Shown: positions 1 through 7,017 of the stretch, in pieces
Layout: the number at the start of each line of letters is the position of its first letter
Numbering within the stretch: position 1 is the first letter of the stretch
NCBI GenBank assembly: GCA_016717115.1
Contig: JADKGE010000006.1
Location: forward strand, 62,001-126,000
Source: Actinomycetota bacterium
GTDB taxonomy: Bacteria > Actinomycetota > Actinomycetes > S36-B12
Direction: 5' to 3'
DNA length: 64,000 bases
Translations under genes and position numbers: made by a program
Notes under the pieces: model-generated
Told to the model about the DNA's origin: nothing
What the model saw: only the letters and a program-made list of their open reading frames with translations
Databases searched by the model: none

Positions 1-414
1 TCGGGGCGAGGGGTCTGGCGCGTGGTCGGCTCGTCGGCCGAGCGCCTGGAGGTGAGCCGATGCACGGAGCTGGGCAGCGCCCTGGTGATCACGGGCTTCG
101 GGTATGACGCCGCCATGCGCAAGGCCCAGTCCGACGTGGTGTCCGGGCTCATCACCAGCATCCGGGACGTGCGGCGACTCGGGTCCGCCGTGGTGGACTT
201 CTGCTGGCTCGCACGGGGGCGCGTCGACGCCTACTACGAGAAGGGCCTCAACGCCTGGGACTACTCCGCAGGAGCGCTCATCGCCCAGGAGGCTGGGGCG
301 GTGGTCACAGGGCTCCGCGACGACGACATCTCCAACTTCTTCCTCGCGGCCGCCCCCGGGATAGCCGGGGAGCTGCGCCAGGAGTTGCAGGCCCTGCGAG
401 CCGACGAGGTCTAG
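1..414 (+). CDS. Inositol monophosphatase family protein (5' end outside the window)
   Basis: The open frame enters at base 1 and ends with TAG, so only the C-terminal half of a roughly 260-residue protein is present. The fold is recognised from GSAVVDFCWLARGRVDAYYE and the family signature WDYSAGALIAQEAG, whose Asp is a metal ligand in this Mg2+-dependent phosphatase family. Members dephosphorylate inositol phosphates or related substrates such as PAP or histidinol phosphate, and the part seen cannot tell which. Its place ahead of DUF4193, DUF3093 and dut resembles mycobacterial suhB. Its stop codon lies in a CTAG shared with the stop of the convergent downstream gene. Confidence 0.85.
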   Translation, partial: SGRGVWRVVGSSAERLEVSRCTELGSALVITGFGYDAAMRKAQSDVVSGLITSIRDVRRLGSAVVDFCWLARGRVDAYYEKGLNAWDYSAGALIAQEAGAVVTGLRDDDISNFFLAAAPGIAGELRQELQALRADEV

Positions 415-818
415 TCCGTCGGGCCGGCCGCAGCGTCCGAGCTGAGTCGCTGCAGCACGGCCATCGCATCGGCCACTCGGTCGACGGGCACGAGCAGGTG
501 GTCGTGGAAGTAGCCCGCGAGCATGTTGCAGCTGATGCCGGCACCGGCCATCGCCCCGCTGACGGCCGCCGTCAGCCCGATCGCAGCCAGGGACGAGTGA
601 AGGCGCAGCGTGATCCAGCCAGCGACGAAGTCGTAGGGCCAGCCGTGTTCGTCGGCCGTCGAGCGCTGCACCACGTACGTCACCGCCTCGTCCTCGCGGA
701 CGATGGCGAACGTCTCGACGTCGACCGCCTCGGTCAGGGGCACGAAGACGAACTCACCGGCCCGCACCTCCGGGCGCAGGGCCGAGAGGAGGGCGCCGAG
801 CTCCTGGGTGTCGTCCAT
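411..818 (-). CDS. ACT-domain protein
   Basis: A 135-residue protein resembling the small stand-alone ACT proteins of actinobacteria and proteobacteria. The C-terminal half (about 70-125) has the usual run SLAAIGLTAAVSGAMAGAGI followed by CNMLAGYFHDHLLVPVDR, which I recognise as the ACT-like part. ACT domains normally bind amino acids and regulate enzymes, but no ligand can be assigned. The ATG at 818 is chosen because a longer upstream frame would run into the gamma-carbonic-anhydrase gene. It lies 11 bases downstream of that gene on the same strand, so the two are probably co-transcribed. Confidence 0.82.
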   Translation of the reverse strand: MDDTQELGALLSALRPEVRAGEFVFVPLTEAVDVETFAIVREDEAVTYVVQRSTADEHGWPYDFVAGWITLRLHSSLAAIGLTAAVSGAMAGAGISCNMLAGYFHDHLLVPVDRVADAMAVLQRLSSDAAAGPTD

Positions 819-829
819 GCCTGCCTCCT

Positions 830-1348
830 CTAGTCGAGGCGCCTGAGCTCGGCCGCGTACAGGTGCACGTTGCCGACGTAGATCTCGACCGCATCGGCGA
901 AGGCGTCGTCCGCAACCATGTCCGGCGTGACGACGGCCGGGACCCCCAGGGCGCGGGCGTGGCGCGGCACGACCTTGTCGTTTCCGACCAGCGCGCCGGC
1001 GCCCACCATCGCGTGGGGTCCGACCACCGCCCGGTGCAGGACGATGGAGCCCGAGCCCACCAGCGAGTCGTCGAGGATCGTGCAGCCCTCGAGGTGGGCG
1101 TTGTGACCTATGACACACCGGTCACCGATGACGGTGTCCAACGTTCTCGTGCAATGCACGACGGTGCCGTCCTGGATCGACGTCCGAGCCCCCACCATGA
1201 CGGCGCCGTGGTCGCCGCGCAGGACCGCGGTGGGCCACACGCTCGACTCGGGGCCGATCCGCACGTCGCCGATGACGACCGCGTCGGGGTGCACGAAGGC
1301 GGAGGGATCGATTGTCGGTCGCCTGTCCCCGAGGGAGTAGATGGGCAT
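830..1348 (-). CDS. Gamma-carbonic anhydrase-like left-handed beta-helix protein
   Basis: The 172-residue protein is made of hexapeptide repeats from about residue 15 to 150 (VVIGDV, RIGPES, TVIGDR, CVIGHN and so on), which fold as a trimeric left-handed beta-helix. The block VWPTAVLRGD and the later GTVVH and IGHNAHLEGC segments carry the Arg/Asp and three His expected for the metal site at the subunit interface. Close relatives are annotated as gamma-carbonic anhydrases or YrdA-like transferases, and many lack measurable carbonic anhydrase activity, so the reaction is not certain. The ATG at 1348 has an AGGAG upstream. An inverted repeat lies 44-59 bases upstream of the start. Confidence 0.88.
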   Translation of the reverse strand: MPIYSLGDRRPTIDPSAFVHPDAVVIGDVRIGPESSVWPTAVLRGDHGAVMVGARTSIQDGTVVHCTRTLDTVIGDRCVIGHNAHLEGCTILDDSLVGSGSIVLHRAVVGPHAMVGAGALVGNDKVVPRHARALGVPAVVTPDMVADDAFADAVEIYVGNVHLYAAELRRLD

Positions 1349-1391
1349 GGGCCGCTCCTGCCGACGAGGGCCGGTGCAGGGCCCGTCCGTA

Positions 1392-1407
1392 CGTGTCGTG
1401 CGACACG
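1392..1407. promoter_or_regulatory. Short inverted repeat in divergent intergenic region
   Basis: CGTGTCG-TG-CGACACG forms 7-base arms with a 2-base centre. It lies in the 213-base gap between the gamma-carbonic-anhydrase gene (leftward, starts 1348) and the DUF4193 gene (rightward, starts 1562). Position and symmetry fit an operator for a dimeric repressor of the leftward gene, but in DNA this GC-rich such arms can occur by chance. I saw nothing else in the gap except a plausible ribosome site before DUF4193. Confidence 0.3.
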
Positions 1408-1561
1408 CAGTCCCTACCCTGCCACGTTGGCGAATGCGGCATGAGGCACAATTCGCGCGGCGCAGGAACTCTGCGGGAATGATTCCTCGAGGGAGGACGT
1501 TTCCGGGGCGTGCACGGTACAGAGTTCGGCTTCTTGGAATGGACGACGAAGGGCGAGTTAC

Positions 1562-1858
1562 ATGGCAACCGACTACGACGCACCTCGCAAGACCGACGAG
1601 GAGCTCGCAGAGGACAGCCTCGAGGAGCTGAAGGCCCGCCGGGCCGATAAGGCGTCGTCCGCCGTCGACGTCGACGAGGCCGAGCTGGCGGAGAGCCTTG
1701 AGCTCCCCGGTGCCGACCTGTCCGACGAGAGCCTCACCGTGCGAGTCCTGCCGCGGCAGTCCGACGAGTTCACCTGTGTGTCGTGCTTCCTCGTGCAGCA
1801 CCGCAGCCAGCTCGATCACGAGGGCAAGAACGGCCCGATCTGCAAGGAATGCGCCTAG
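1562..1858 (+). CDS. DUF4193 family protein
   Basis: A 98-residue acidic protein matching the actinobacterial DUF4193 family. It starts MATDYDAPRKTDEEL, has an acidic low-complexity middle and ends with a four-cysteine tail (FTCVSCFLV, then ICKECA) that probably binds zinc. Family length is about 95-100, so it is complete. The function is unknown. Members are highly conserved next to dut in actinobacteria (M. tuberculosis Rv2699c has this place). It is transcribed alone here, divergent from the carbonic-anhydrase gene and convergent with the broken DUF4235 gene. Confidence 0.9.
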   Translation: MATDYDAPRKTDEELAEDSLEELKARRADKASSAVDVDEAELAESLELPGADLSDESLTVRVLPRQSDEFTCVSCFLVQHRSQLDHEGKNGPICKECA

Positions 1859-1870
1859 GCGCCCAGACGG

Positions 1871-2160
1871 TCAGTCGACCGGCTTCTCGCCGATCATGTT
1901 GACCATCCGGTAGACGACCACTTCCGCGACCGCTGCACTGGTCGTGATGAGGGCCGTCCACATGATGGCGCGCATGAAGGAGACCTGAGGTCGCGCGCCT
2001 CGGGCGCGGGGCGCCCCGTGGTCTTCTGGTACGCGGAGTTGACCACCTTGCGCACGATCATCGTCACCGCGATCGCCGCGATCGGCGCGACGAGGTGCAT
2101 GACCGGGTTGATCTGGACCTCTGGCTCGTCCACGGGTGTCAGGTCGTCGGTGTTGTCCAT
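1871..2160 (-). pseudogene. DUF4235 membrane protein, apparent frameshift
   Basis: The start (ATG 2160, with AGGAG upstream) opens a DUF4235-like protein with the typical APIAAIAVTMIVRKVVNSAY segment. After ARDLR (about 1986-2000) the frame turns into low-quality sequence. In the next frame the family C-terminus continues as MRAIMWTALITTSAAVAEVV then YRMVNMIGEKPVD and a TGA at 1871-1873. Adding one G near plus-strand 1984-1988 restores a single frame of about 96 residues, reading ARDLRVSFMRAIM. This is either a real one-base deletion or a sequence error. The family is a small membrane protein of unknown role common in actinobacteria. Confidence 0.78.
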
Positions 2161-2203
2161 GATTCCTCCGTGGTGGTCGTCGACCGGGCGCTACGCCGGG
2201 TTC

Positions 2204-2662
2204 TCAGTGGCTCATCGTGGCAGTGAGCGCCGCGACGATGCGACCGGGGTGGCGGGAAGTGAACAGCCAGGCCGGATGCGGATCTTCCGGATCGTCGAGG
2301 ACAACCAGGACGCCGTCGCTCGCGGACCATGGGCGCAGCGCCACGAACAGCCGTGCGTCGGCGCCCGGGCCGCGCAGCTCCCGCATCCGAGCGGCATCGA
2401 CGGACTCGGCGGAGGCGACGCAGGCCAGAGGCAACGTCGCCCCGGAGATCTCTAGTCCCCGGGAGGACACGCGGATGACGGGCGCCGTGAGCCACAGCAG
2501 CCAACAGGTCAAGGCGCCGCCGATCACCGCGACGGCCACGCCGGGGCCGGTGCCGAGGGCCGCGCCGTAGGCGATGGCCAGCATGGCGACGAACGACAAG
2601 GCGACGAGCCAGGCCCACCAGGACGGCAACAGCCGCTCGCGGTAGCCACCCGACTCGGTCAC
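2204..2662 (-). CDS. DUF3093 family membrane protein
   Basis: A 152-residue protein. Two adjacent hydrophobic segments (about residues 16-33 and 38-57) are followed by a soluble domain containing VIRVSSRGLEISGATLP and ending PAWLFTSRHPGRIVAAL, which is the layout of DUF3093 (Rv2698-like). The function is unknown. The GTG at 2662 (VTESGGYRERLLP) is chosen because relatives begin just before a YRERL-type motif; a further in-frame GTG lies upstream. Only 21 bases separate this start from that of the divergent thioesterase gene. As in other actinobacteria, the gene lies beside dut. Confidence 0.85.
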   Translation of the reverse strand: MTESGGYRERLLPSWWAWLVALSFVAMLAIAYGAALGTGPGVAVAVIGGALTCWLLWLTAPVIRVSSRGLEISGATLPLACVASAESVDAARMRELRGPGADARLFVALRPWSASDGVLVVLDDPEDPHPAWLFTSRHPGRIVAALTATMSH

Positions 2663-2683
2663 GCGGACGAGTATGGTCCAGAC

Positions 2684-3325
2684 GTGGCAGAACTTCGGGT
2701 AGCGGGTTCGGGTTCGAACCGTCCGCGAGGGCAGTTGCCCACGGCGCCTCCGCCCGATGCGGTCATCCCCCTCAGGGCTCCGCACGCTCCCCGGCCCGGT
2801 GCGGACATCCCCTCGCACTACCGGTGGTGCTTCGGGTGCGGAAGTGAGCATGCCGCCGGCCTGCACATGAGCATCACGGCCGGCGAGGGGCTCGCCGTGA
2901 GCGGCCGGTTCACCGTGAGCGAGCACCACCAGGGCGCCCCCGGCCTCGCGCACGGCGGGCTGCTGACCGCTGCCCTGGACGAGATCCTCGGGTCGCTGAA
3001 CTGGCTCCTCGACGGACCGGCGGTCACCGGACGCCTCGAGTGCGACTTCCGTCGGCCCGTGCCGGTCGGCGCCGTGCTGCACATCGACGCCGAGGTCGTC
3101 GGCGTGAAGGGCCGCAAGGTGTTCACGCGCGCGGTCGGCCGGCTCGACGGACCCGAGGGCCCGGTGGCTGTGTCCGCCGCGGCGCTGTTCATCCAGGTGC
3201 CGCTCGAGCACTTCGTGGCCCACGGAGCGGCCGAGCACGTGCAGCAGGCCATCGACGACCGGGCTGCGGGCGGACCGGCCTGGCGGCCCGAGGCGCAGCG
3301 GCCGCCCATGGAGCTGAACCCGTGA
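2684..3325 (+). CDS. PaaI-type hotdog thioesterase
   Basis: 213 residues with a hotdog fold. The core runs from SHYRWCFGCG (about 45) through HQGAPGLAHGGLLTAALDE, the helix region that carries the catalytic Asp/Glu and the HGG loop, to the C-terminal strands. Such proteins hydrolyse acyl- or aryl-CoA thioesters; the substrate cannot be inferred. The first 35 residues are Pro/Arg-rich and look unstructured, so the true start could be later, but I see no better one before the conserved core. The stop overlaps the dut start (GTGA), which implies translational coupling. Confidence 0.82.
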   Translation: MAELRVAGSGSNRPRGQLPTAPPPDAVIPLRAPHAPRPGADIPSHYRWCFGCGSEHAAGLHMSITAGEGLAVSGRFTVSEHHQGAPGLAHGGLLTAALDEILGSLNWLLDGPAVTGRLECDFRRPVPVGAVLHIDAEVVGVKGRKVFTRAVGRLDGPEGPVAVSAAALFIQVPLEHFVAHGAAEHVQQAIDDRAAGGPAWRPEAQRPPMELNP

Positions 3326-3786
3326 GCAGCGACGTCGACGTTCTCATCGTGCGGCTCGATCCGGACCTGCCCCTGCCGGCCTACGGCCATCCGGGCGATG
3401 CCGGCCTGGACCTGCACTGCCGGGTCGACGTGACGCTGGCTCCCGGCCAGCGTGCTCTCGTCCCCACCGGGATCGCGATCGCCCTGCCCGCCGGCTACGC
3501 CGCCTTCGTGCACCCTCGCAGCGGGCTCGCGATCAGGCACGGACTCGGTGTGGTGAACGGTCCGGGCACGGTCGATGCCGCCTACCGGGGGGAGATCAGC
3601 GTCGTCCTCATCAACCATGATCCGGTGGCCGCGGTGCAGCTGACGCGCGGCGATCGGGTGGCGCAACTGGTCGTCCAGAAGGTGGAGCGCGCGCGCCTCG
3701 TGGAGGTGGCCGAACTGCCCGGCACCCAGCGCGGCGAGGGTGGGTTCGGATCCACCGGAGGGCACGCGGGTACGGTAACGGACTGA
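3322..3786 (+). CDS. dut: Deoxyuridine 5'-triphosphate nucleotidohydrolase (dUTPase)
   Basis: Hydrolyses dUTP to dUMP and pyrophosphate, keeping uracil out of DNA and supplying dTMP synthesis. The 154-residue length is that of trimeric dUTPases. The motifs are visible in order: DAGLDL (motif 1), HPRSGLAIRHG (motif 2), GVVNGPGTVDAAYRGE (motif 3 with the catalytic Asp), RGDRVAQLV (motif 4) and the C-terminal lid RGEGGFGSTGGH (motif 5). It starts with GTG inside the stop of the thioesterase gene. The neighbours DUF3093 and DUF3710 are the usual actinobacterial ones (Rv2697c context). Confidence 0.97.
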   Translation: MSSDVDVLIVRLDPDLPLPAYGHPGDAGLDLHCRVDVTLAPGQRALVPTGIAIALPAGYAAFVHPRSGLAIRHGLGVVNGPGTVDAAYRGEISVVLINHDPVAAVQLTRGDRVAQLVVQKVERARLVEVAELPGTQRGEGGFGSTGGHAGTVTD

Positions 3787-3812
3787 TAACGCCCATCCGG
3801 CGTTCGGAAGAG

Positions 3813-4442
3813 GTGACAGGCGTGACGGATCAACGACCACAGGGACCGTGGGACGTGACCGAGGTTGACTTCTCCGACGGCGTCGAGCGACTCGACCTCG
3901 GGGCGCTGCGCGTCACGGCGACCGAGGGCATCGATGTCCAGGTGCAGGTCGACGAGAACAGCGGCAACATCATCCAGCTGACCTTCGCCAAGGCCGACGG
4001 CGCCGTGCAGGTCCAGCCCTACGCGGCCCCGCGCAGCGGCGGGCTCTGGGACACGGTGCGCTCGCAGATCAAGGCGTCGATCAGCACCGGCGGGGGACTG
4101 GTCGAGGATGTCGACGGCCCGTTCGGCGTCGAGCTGCGCGCCCAGGTGAAGGCCGACGGCTCGCCGAACCTGCAGCCCGCCCGATTCACCGGCATTGAGG
4201 GGCCCCGCTGGTTCCTGCGCGCCGTCTTCCTGGGGGCGGCCACGAAGCCCGGCCCCACCTCCGACGCGCTCGAGGCCATGGTGCGCGGTCTCATCGTGGT
4301 GCGCGGTGGCGAGGCCATGCCCGTGGGCGCGCCGATCCCGCTGCGCCTGCCCAGTACGGAGACCGCCGACGGCGAGACCGGCCCGGCCACCACGCTGCCG
4401 TCACCGTTCGCGCGCGGGCCCGAGATCACCGAGACCCGGTAA
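3813..4442 (+). CDS. DUF3710 family protein
   Basis: A roughly 209-residue soluble protein of the actinobacterial DUF3710 family, which usually follows dut (Rv2696c). Typical family stretches are GPWDVTEVD near the N-terminus, a central GLWDTVRSQIKASI and GIEGPRWFLRAVFLG. The function is unknown. Two GTG codons are possible (3813 and 3822). The GGAAG before 3813 and the AGG before 3822 do not separate them, so the start is uncertain by three residues. It is 26 bases after dut and 9 before the OB-fold gene, so all belong to one transcription unit. Confidence 0.87.
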   Translation: MTGVTDQRPQGPWDVTEVDFSDGVERLDLGALRVTATEGIDVQVQVDENSGNIIQLTFAKADGAVQVQPYAAPRSGGLWDTVRSQIKASISTGGGLVEDVDGPFGVELRAQVKADGSPNLQPARFTGIEGPRWFLRAVFLGAATKPGPTSDALEAMVRGLIVVRGGEAMPVGAPIPLRLPSTETADGETGPATTLPSPFARGPEITETR

Positions 4443-4451
4443 ACTCCTGAC

Positions 4452-4856
4452 ATGGCAGGCAATCAGCCCAGGGACGACACCGCGGGCGGTCTCACCGGCC
4501 GCTGGCGGCGCTGGACCCGGTCGCAGGCCGAGGTCGAGGCCGACGAGCTGAAGAAGCGGGTCTTCGACGCCGACGACATCGACCTCACGCGCATCGACTG
4601 CTGCACGCCCGGGGAGACCGTCACGGTCACCGGCATGGTGCGGAGCATGACGATCCGGCCGCGCGCCAACGTGCCCGCGCTCGAGGTCGAGCTGTACGAC
4701 GGATCCGGCAGCGTGTCGGTCGTCTGGCTGGGCCGTCGCCGGATCCCCGGCATCGACCCCGGCCGCACGATGGTGGTGCGCGGCCGGCTCACCTGCAACA
4801 CCGACAGCCCCACCATTTACAACCCGAAGTACGAGTTGAAACCCACCGCCGGATGA
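4452..4856 (+). CDS. OB-fold nucleic acid-binding protein
   Basis: A 134-residue protein with a single OB-fold (about residues 52-130: GETVTVTGMVRSMTI, EVELYDGSGSVSVVWLGRR, GRTMVVRGRLT). The family resembles the tRNA-anticodon type OB domain and sits between DUF3710 and DUF3159 in many actinobacteria (Rv2694c position). Nucleic-acid binding is inferred from the fold; no partner is known. Its stop overlaps the DUF3159 start (ATGA), so the two proteins are translationally coupled. Confidence 0.87.
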   Translation: MAGNQPRDDTAGGLTGRWRRWTRSQAEVEADELKKRVFDADDIDLTRIDCCTPGETVTVTGMVRSMTIRPRANVPALEVELYDGSGSVSVVWLGRRRIPGIDPGRTMVVRGRLTCNTDSPTIYNPKYELKPTAG

Positions 4857-5599
4857 CGCCGGAGCCGGTGAAGCCCGAGGATTCCGAGGAGTCCGCCCCG
4901 CACGCAGAGCCCATCGAGCTCGAGACACCCGCCGACGTCAAGGCCGAGACCCTGCTGCTCGAACGCGCGATCGGCGGGTGGCGCGGGATCATCGATTCGG
5001 GCCTGCCCACGGCAGTGTTCGTCGTCGCGTACGTCGTCACGTCCAGCAATCTGCGCTCATCCGTGATCGCGGCCGTGGCCGCCGGGATCGTCATCGTGAT
5101 CTGGCGACTGATCCGACGCGAGCCGCTGATGCAGGTCGCCGCTGGTTTCGCCGGCCTCGCGATCTCCGCCTTCTTCGCGGCCCGCACCGACAACGCCGGC
5201 AATATCTACCTCCCGGGGATGCTGACGAACCTCGGGTACGGCACGGCGTTCTTCGTGTCGATCCTGGTGACCTGGCCGCTCCTGGGCATCGCGATGGGGT
5301 ACCTCACCGGCGAGGGCACGTCATGGCGGCAGGACCGCGAGCTGCGGCGGATCTACGCGGCGGCGTCGTGGATCTGGGTCGGTCTGTTCTACGGGCGGCT
5401 GATCGTGCAGACCCCGATGTACCTCGCGGGCGCCGTGGAGCTGCAGGGCATCGTCAAGATCGTCATGGGGTATCCGCTGTTCCTTGCCGCCGCGTACTTC
5501 ACGTACCGGGTGCTCGCGCCGGTGCTTCAGCGCAAGCGCGAGGAGCGGGCGATCGAGCAGGCGCAGGACACCGAGGACCCGCCCACCGATCAGGCGTGA
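4853..5599 (+). CDS. DUF3159 family integral membrane protein
   Basis: 248 residues. An acidic N-terminal tail of about 35 residues precedes several transmembrane segments (about 50-65, 67-82, 92-105, 125-145, 165-185, 200-220), including LPTAVFVVAYVVTSSNLRSS and LVTWPLLGIAMGYLTGEGT, which are typical of DUF3159. The tail at the C-terminus is charged. The function is unknown; conserved linkage to the OB-fold gene and the TrkA genes suggests an envelope or ion-related role, which is inference. It converges with the TrkA gene and their coding ends overlap by 10 bases. Confidence 0.87.
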   Translation: MTPEPVKPEDSEESAPHAEPIELETPADVKAETLLLERAIGGWRGIIDSGLPTAVFVVAYVVTSSNLRSSVIAAVAAGIVIVIWRLIRREPLMQVAAGFAGLAISAFFAARTDNAGNIYLPGMLTNLGYGTAFFVSILVTWPLLGIAMGYLTGEGTSWRQDRELRRIYAAASWIWVGLFYGRLIVQTPMYLAGAVELQGIVKIVMGYPLFLAAAYFTYRVLAPVLQRKREERAIEQAQDTEDPPTDQA

Positions 5600-6249
5600 C
5601 CCAGCATTCGCTGGAGCTCAGGCTCCTGGTCGGGAGCCGCCACGAAGAGCAGCTCGTCGCCGGCGTCGAGCGGGTCGTCGGCTGAGGGGGCGAAGACGCG
5701 CGGACCGCGCACGATGGCCACCAGTGCGGTGTCCGTCGGCCAGTTCTGTGCGCCGACCCGCTTCCCGACCACGGGGGAGTCGGACGAGAGCGTGATCTCG
5801 ACGAGGTTCGCATCGCCCTGGCGGAAGGTGAACAGGCGGACGAGGTCGCCGACGCTCACGGCCTCCTCGACGAGGGCGGAGAGCATGCGCGGCGTCGAGA
5901 CGGCGACGTCGACGCCCCAGGACTCGTCGAACATCCACTCGTTCTTGGGATGGTTCACGCGGGCGACCACGCGAGGCACGCCGTACTCGGTCTTCGCAAG
6001 CAGCGACACGACGAGGTTGACCTTGTCGTCGCCGGTCGCCGCCACGACCACCTGGCAGTGCGACAGCATGGCCTCGTCGAGCGCGGAGATCTCGCAGGCG
6101 TCAGCGATCAGGGTGTCGGCCCCCTCGACGACTCCGGGCCGAGCAAGATCGGCGTCGCGGTCGATGAGCAGCACCTGGTGGCCGTTGGCCACGAGCTCGC
6201 GGGCGATGGCGCGGCCGACCTTGCCGGCGCCGGCGATGGCTACGCGCAT
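5590..6249 (-). CDS. TrkA-type potassium uptake regulatory subunit (second of pair)
   Basis: 219 residues. An N-terminal Rossmann RCK-N domain has the NAD(H)-binding glycines in GAGKVGRAIARELVANGH, the acidic end of strand 2 in LIDRD, and TLIADACEISAL. A C-terminal RCK-C domain starts near residue 140 (NLVEITLSSDSPVVGKRVG). Such subunits gate Trk/Ktr potassium channels in response to nucleotides. It corresponds to one of the mycobacterial ceoB/ceoC pair. The ATG at 6249 overlaps the stop of the partner gene (ATGA), so the two are coupled. No channel subunit (TrkH or KtrB) is present in the window. Confidence 0.92.
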   Translation of the reverse strand: MRVAIAGAGKVGRAIARELVANGHQVLLIDRDADLARPGVVEGADTLIADACEISALDEAMLSHCQVVVAATGDDKVNLVVSLLAKTEYGVPRVVARVNHPKNEWMFDESWGVDVAVSTPRMLSALVEEAVSVGDLVRLFTFRQGDANLVEITLSSDSPVVGKRVGAQNWPTDTALVAIVRGPRVFAPSADDPLDAGDELLFVAAPDQEPELQRMLGHA

Positions 6250-6911
6250 CAGTTCTCCTCGGACCCGTGCTCGAAGATGCTCTCGACGTGCTCGCGGGCA
6301 TCCGTGGCGAACAGCGCGTAGACGAGGTCGCCCTCCTGCAGGACGGTCTCGGCGTTGGTGAGGAACGCGGTGCCGTAGCGGGTGATGAAGGCGATGCGGG
6401 CGCCGGACGCGTCCTCGAGCTCGCTGGACCGCCGGCCGATCCACCGCGTCCCGGTGTGGACCTCGGCCAGGACGACCGAACCGCTCGGGTCGTGGTACTC
6501 CTCCTGCGCTCCGAGCGGCAGGATGTTGCGAAGGATCTGGCCGGTGGACCATGACACCGTCGCGACGGTCGGGATGCCCAGGCGCTGGTAGACCTCCGCG
6601 CGGCGGGGGTCGTAGATGCGGGCCACGACCTGCTCGACGCCATATGTCTCGCGCGCCACGCGGGCGGCGAGGATGTTGCTGTTGTCGCCGCTGCTCACTG
6701 CGGCGAAGGCGCTGGCGCGCTCGATCCCGGCGCTCTCGAGGGTCTCGCGGTCGAAGCCGACTCCCGTGACGGTCTGGCCGCTGAAGTCGCTGCTGAGCTT
6801 GCGGAAGGCGCCGGGGTCCTGGTCGACGACCGCCACGGAGTGCCCGAGGTCGTCGAGGCGGTGGGCGAGCAGCGAGCCGACGCGACCGCAGCCGAGGATC
6901 ACGATGTGCAC
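6249..6911 (-). CDS. TrkA-type potassium uptake regulatory subunit (first of pair)
   Basis: 220 residues with the same two-domain plan as its downstream partner. The RCK-N domain has GCGRVGSLLAHRLDDLGH and VVDQDPGAF, and the RCK-C domain starts near residue 135 (LAEVHTGTRWIGRRSSELE). It probably forms a hetero- or homo-oligomeric ring with the 5590-6249 product and controls a potassium transporter encoded elsewhere. It is divergent from the APC permease gene, with about 106 bases between them. The same arrangement (two TrkA genes beside an APC permease) occurs at Rv2690-Rv2692. Confidence 0.92.
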   Translation of the reverse strand: MHIVILGCGRVGSLLAHRLDDLGHSVAVVDQDPGAFRKLSSDFSGQTVTGVGFDRETLESAGIERASAFAAVSSGDNSNILAARVARETYGVEQVVARIYDPRRAEVYQRLGIPTVATVSWSTGQILRNILPLGAQEEYHDPSGSVVLAEVHTGTRWIGRRSSELEDASGARIAFITRYGTAFLTNAETVLQEGDLVYALFATDAREHVESIFEHGSEEN

Positions 6912-7017
6912 GCCTGAACGCTACACGTCCCACGCATCGAGCATGGGGCGGCCGCCTCACCGGGTCGGTGCCGGACTGCCCGCGATCGATCGACGCCCGG
7001 GGATAGACTCAAGCCTC

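Noticed and set aside
1984..2000. Programmed ribosomal frameshift in the DUF4235 gene
   Set aside because: No X-XXY-YYZ slippery sequence or downstream structure is visible. A deletion or sequence error is simpler.
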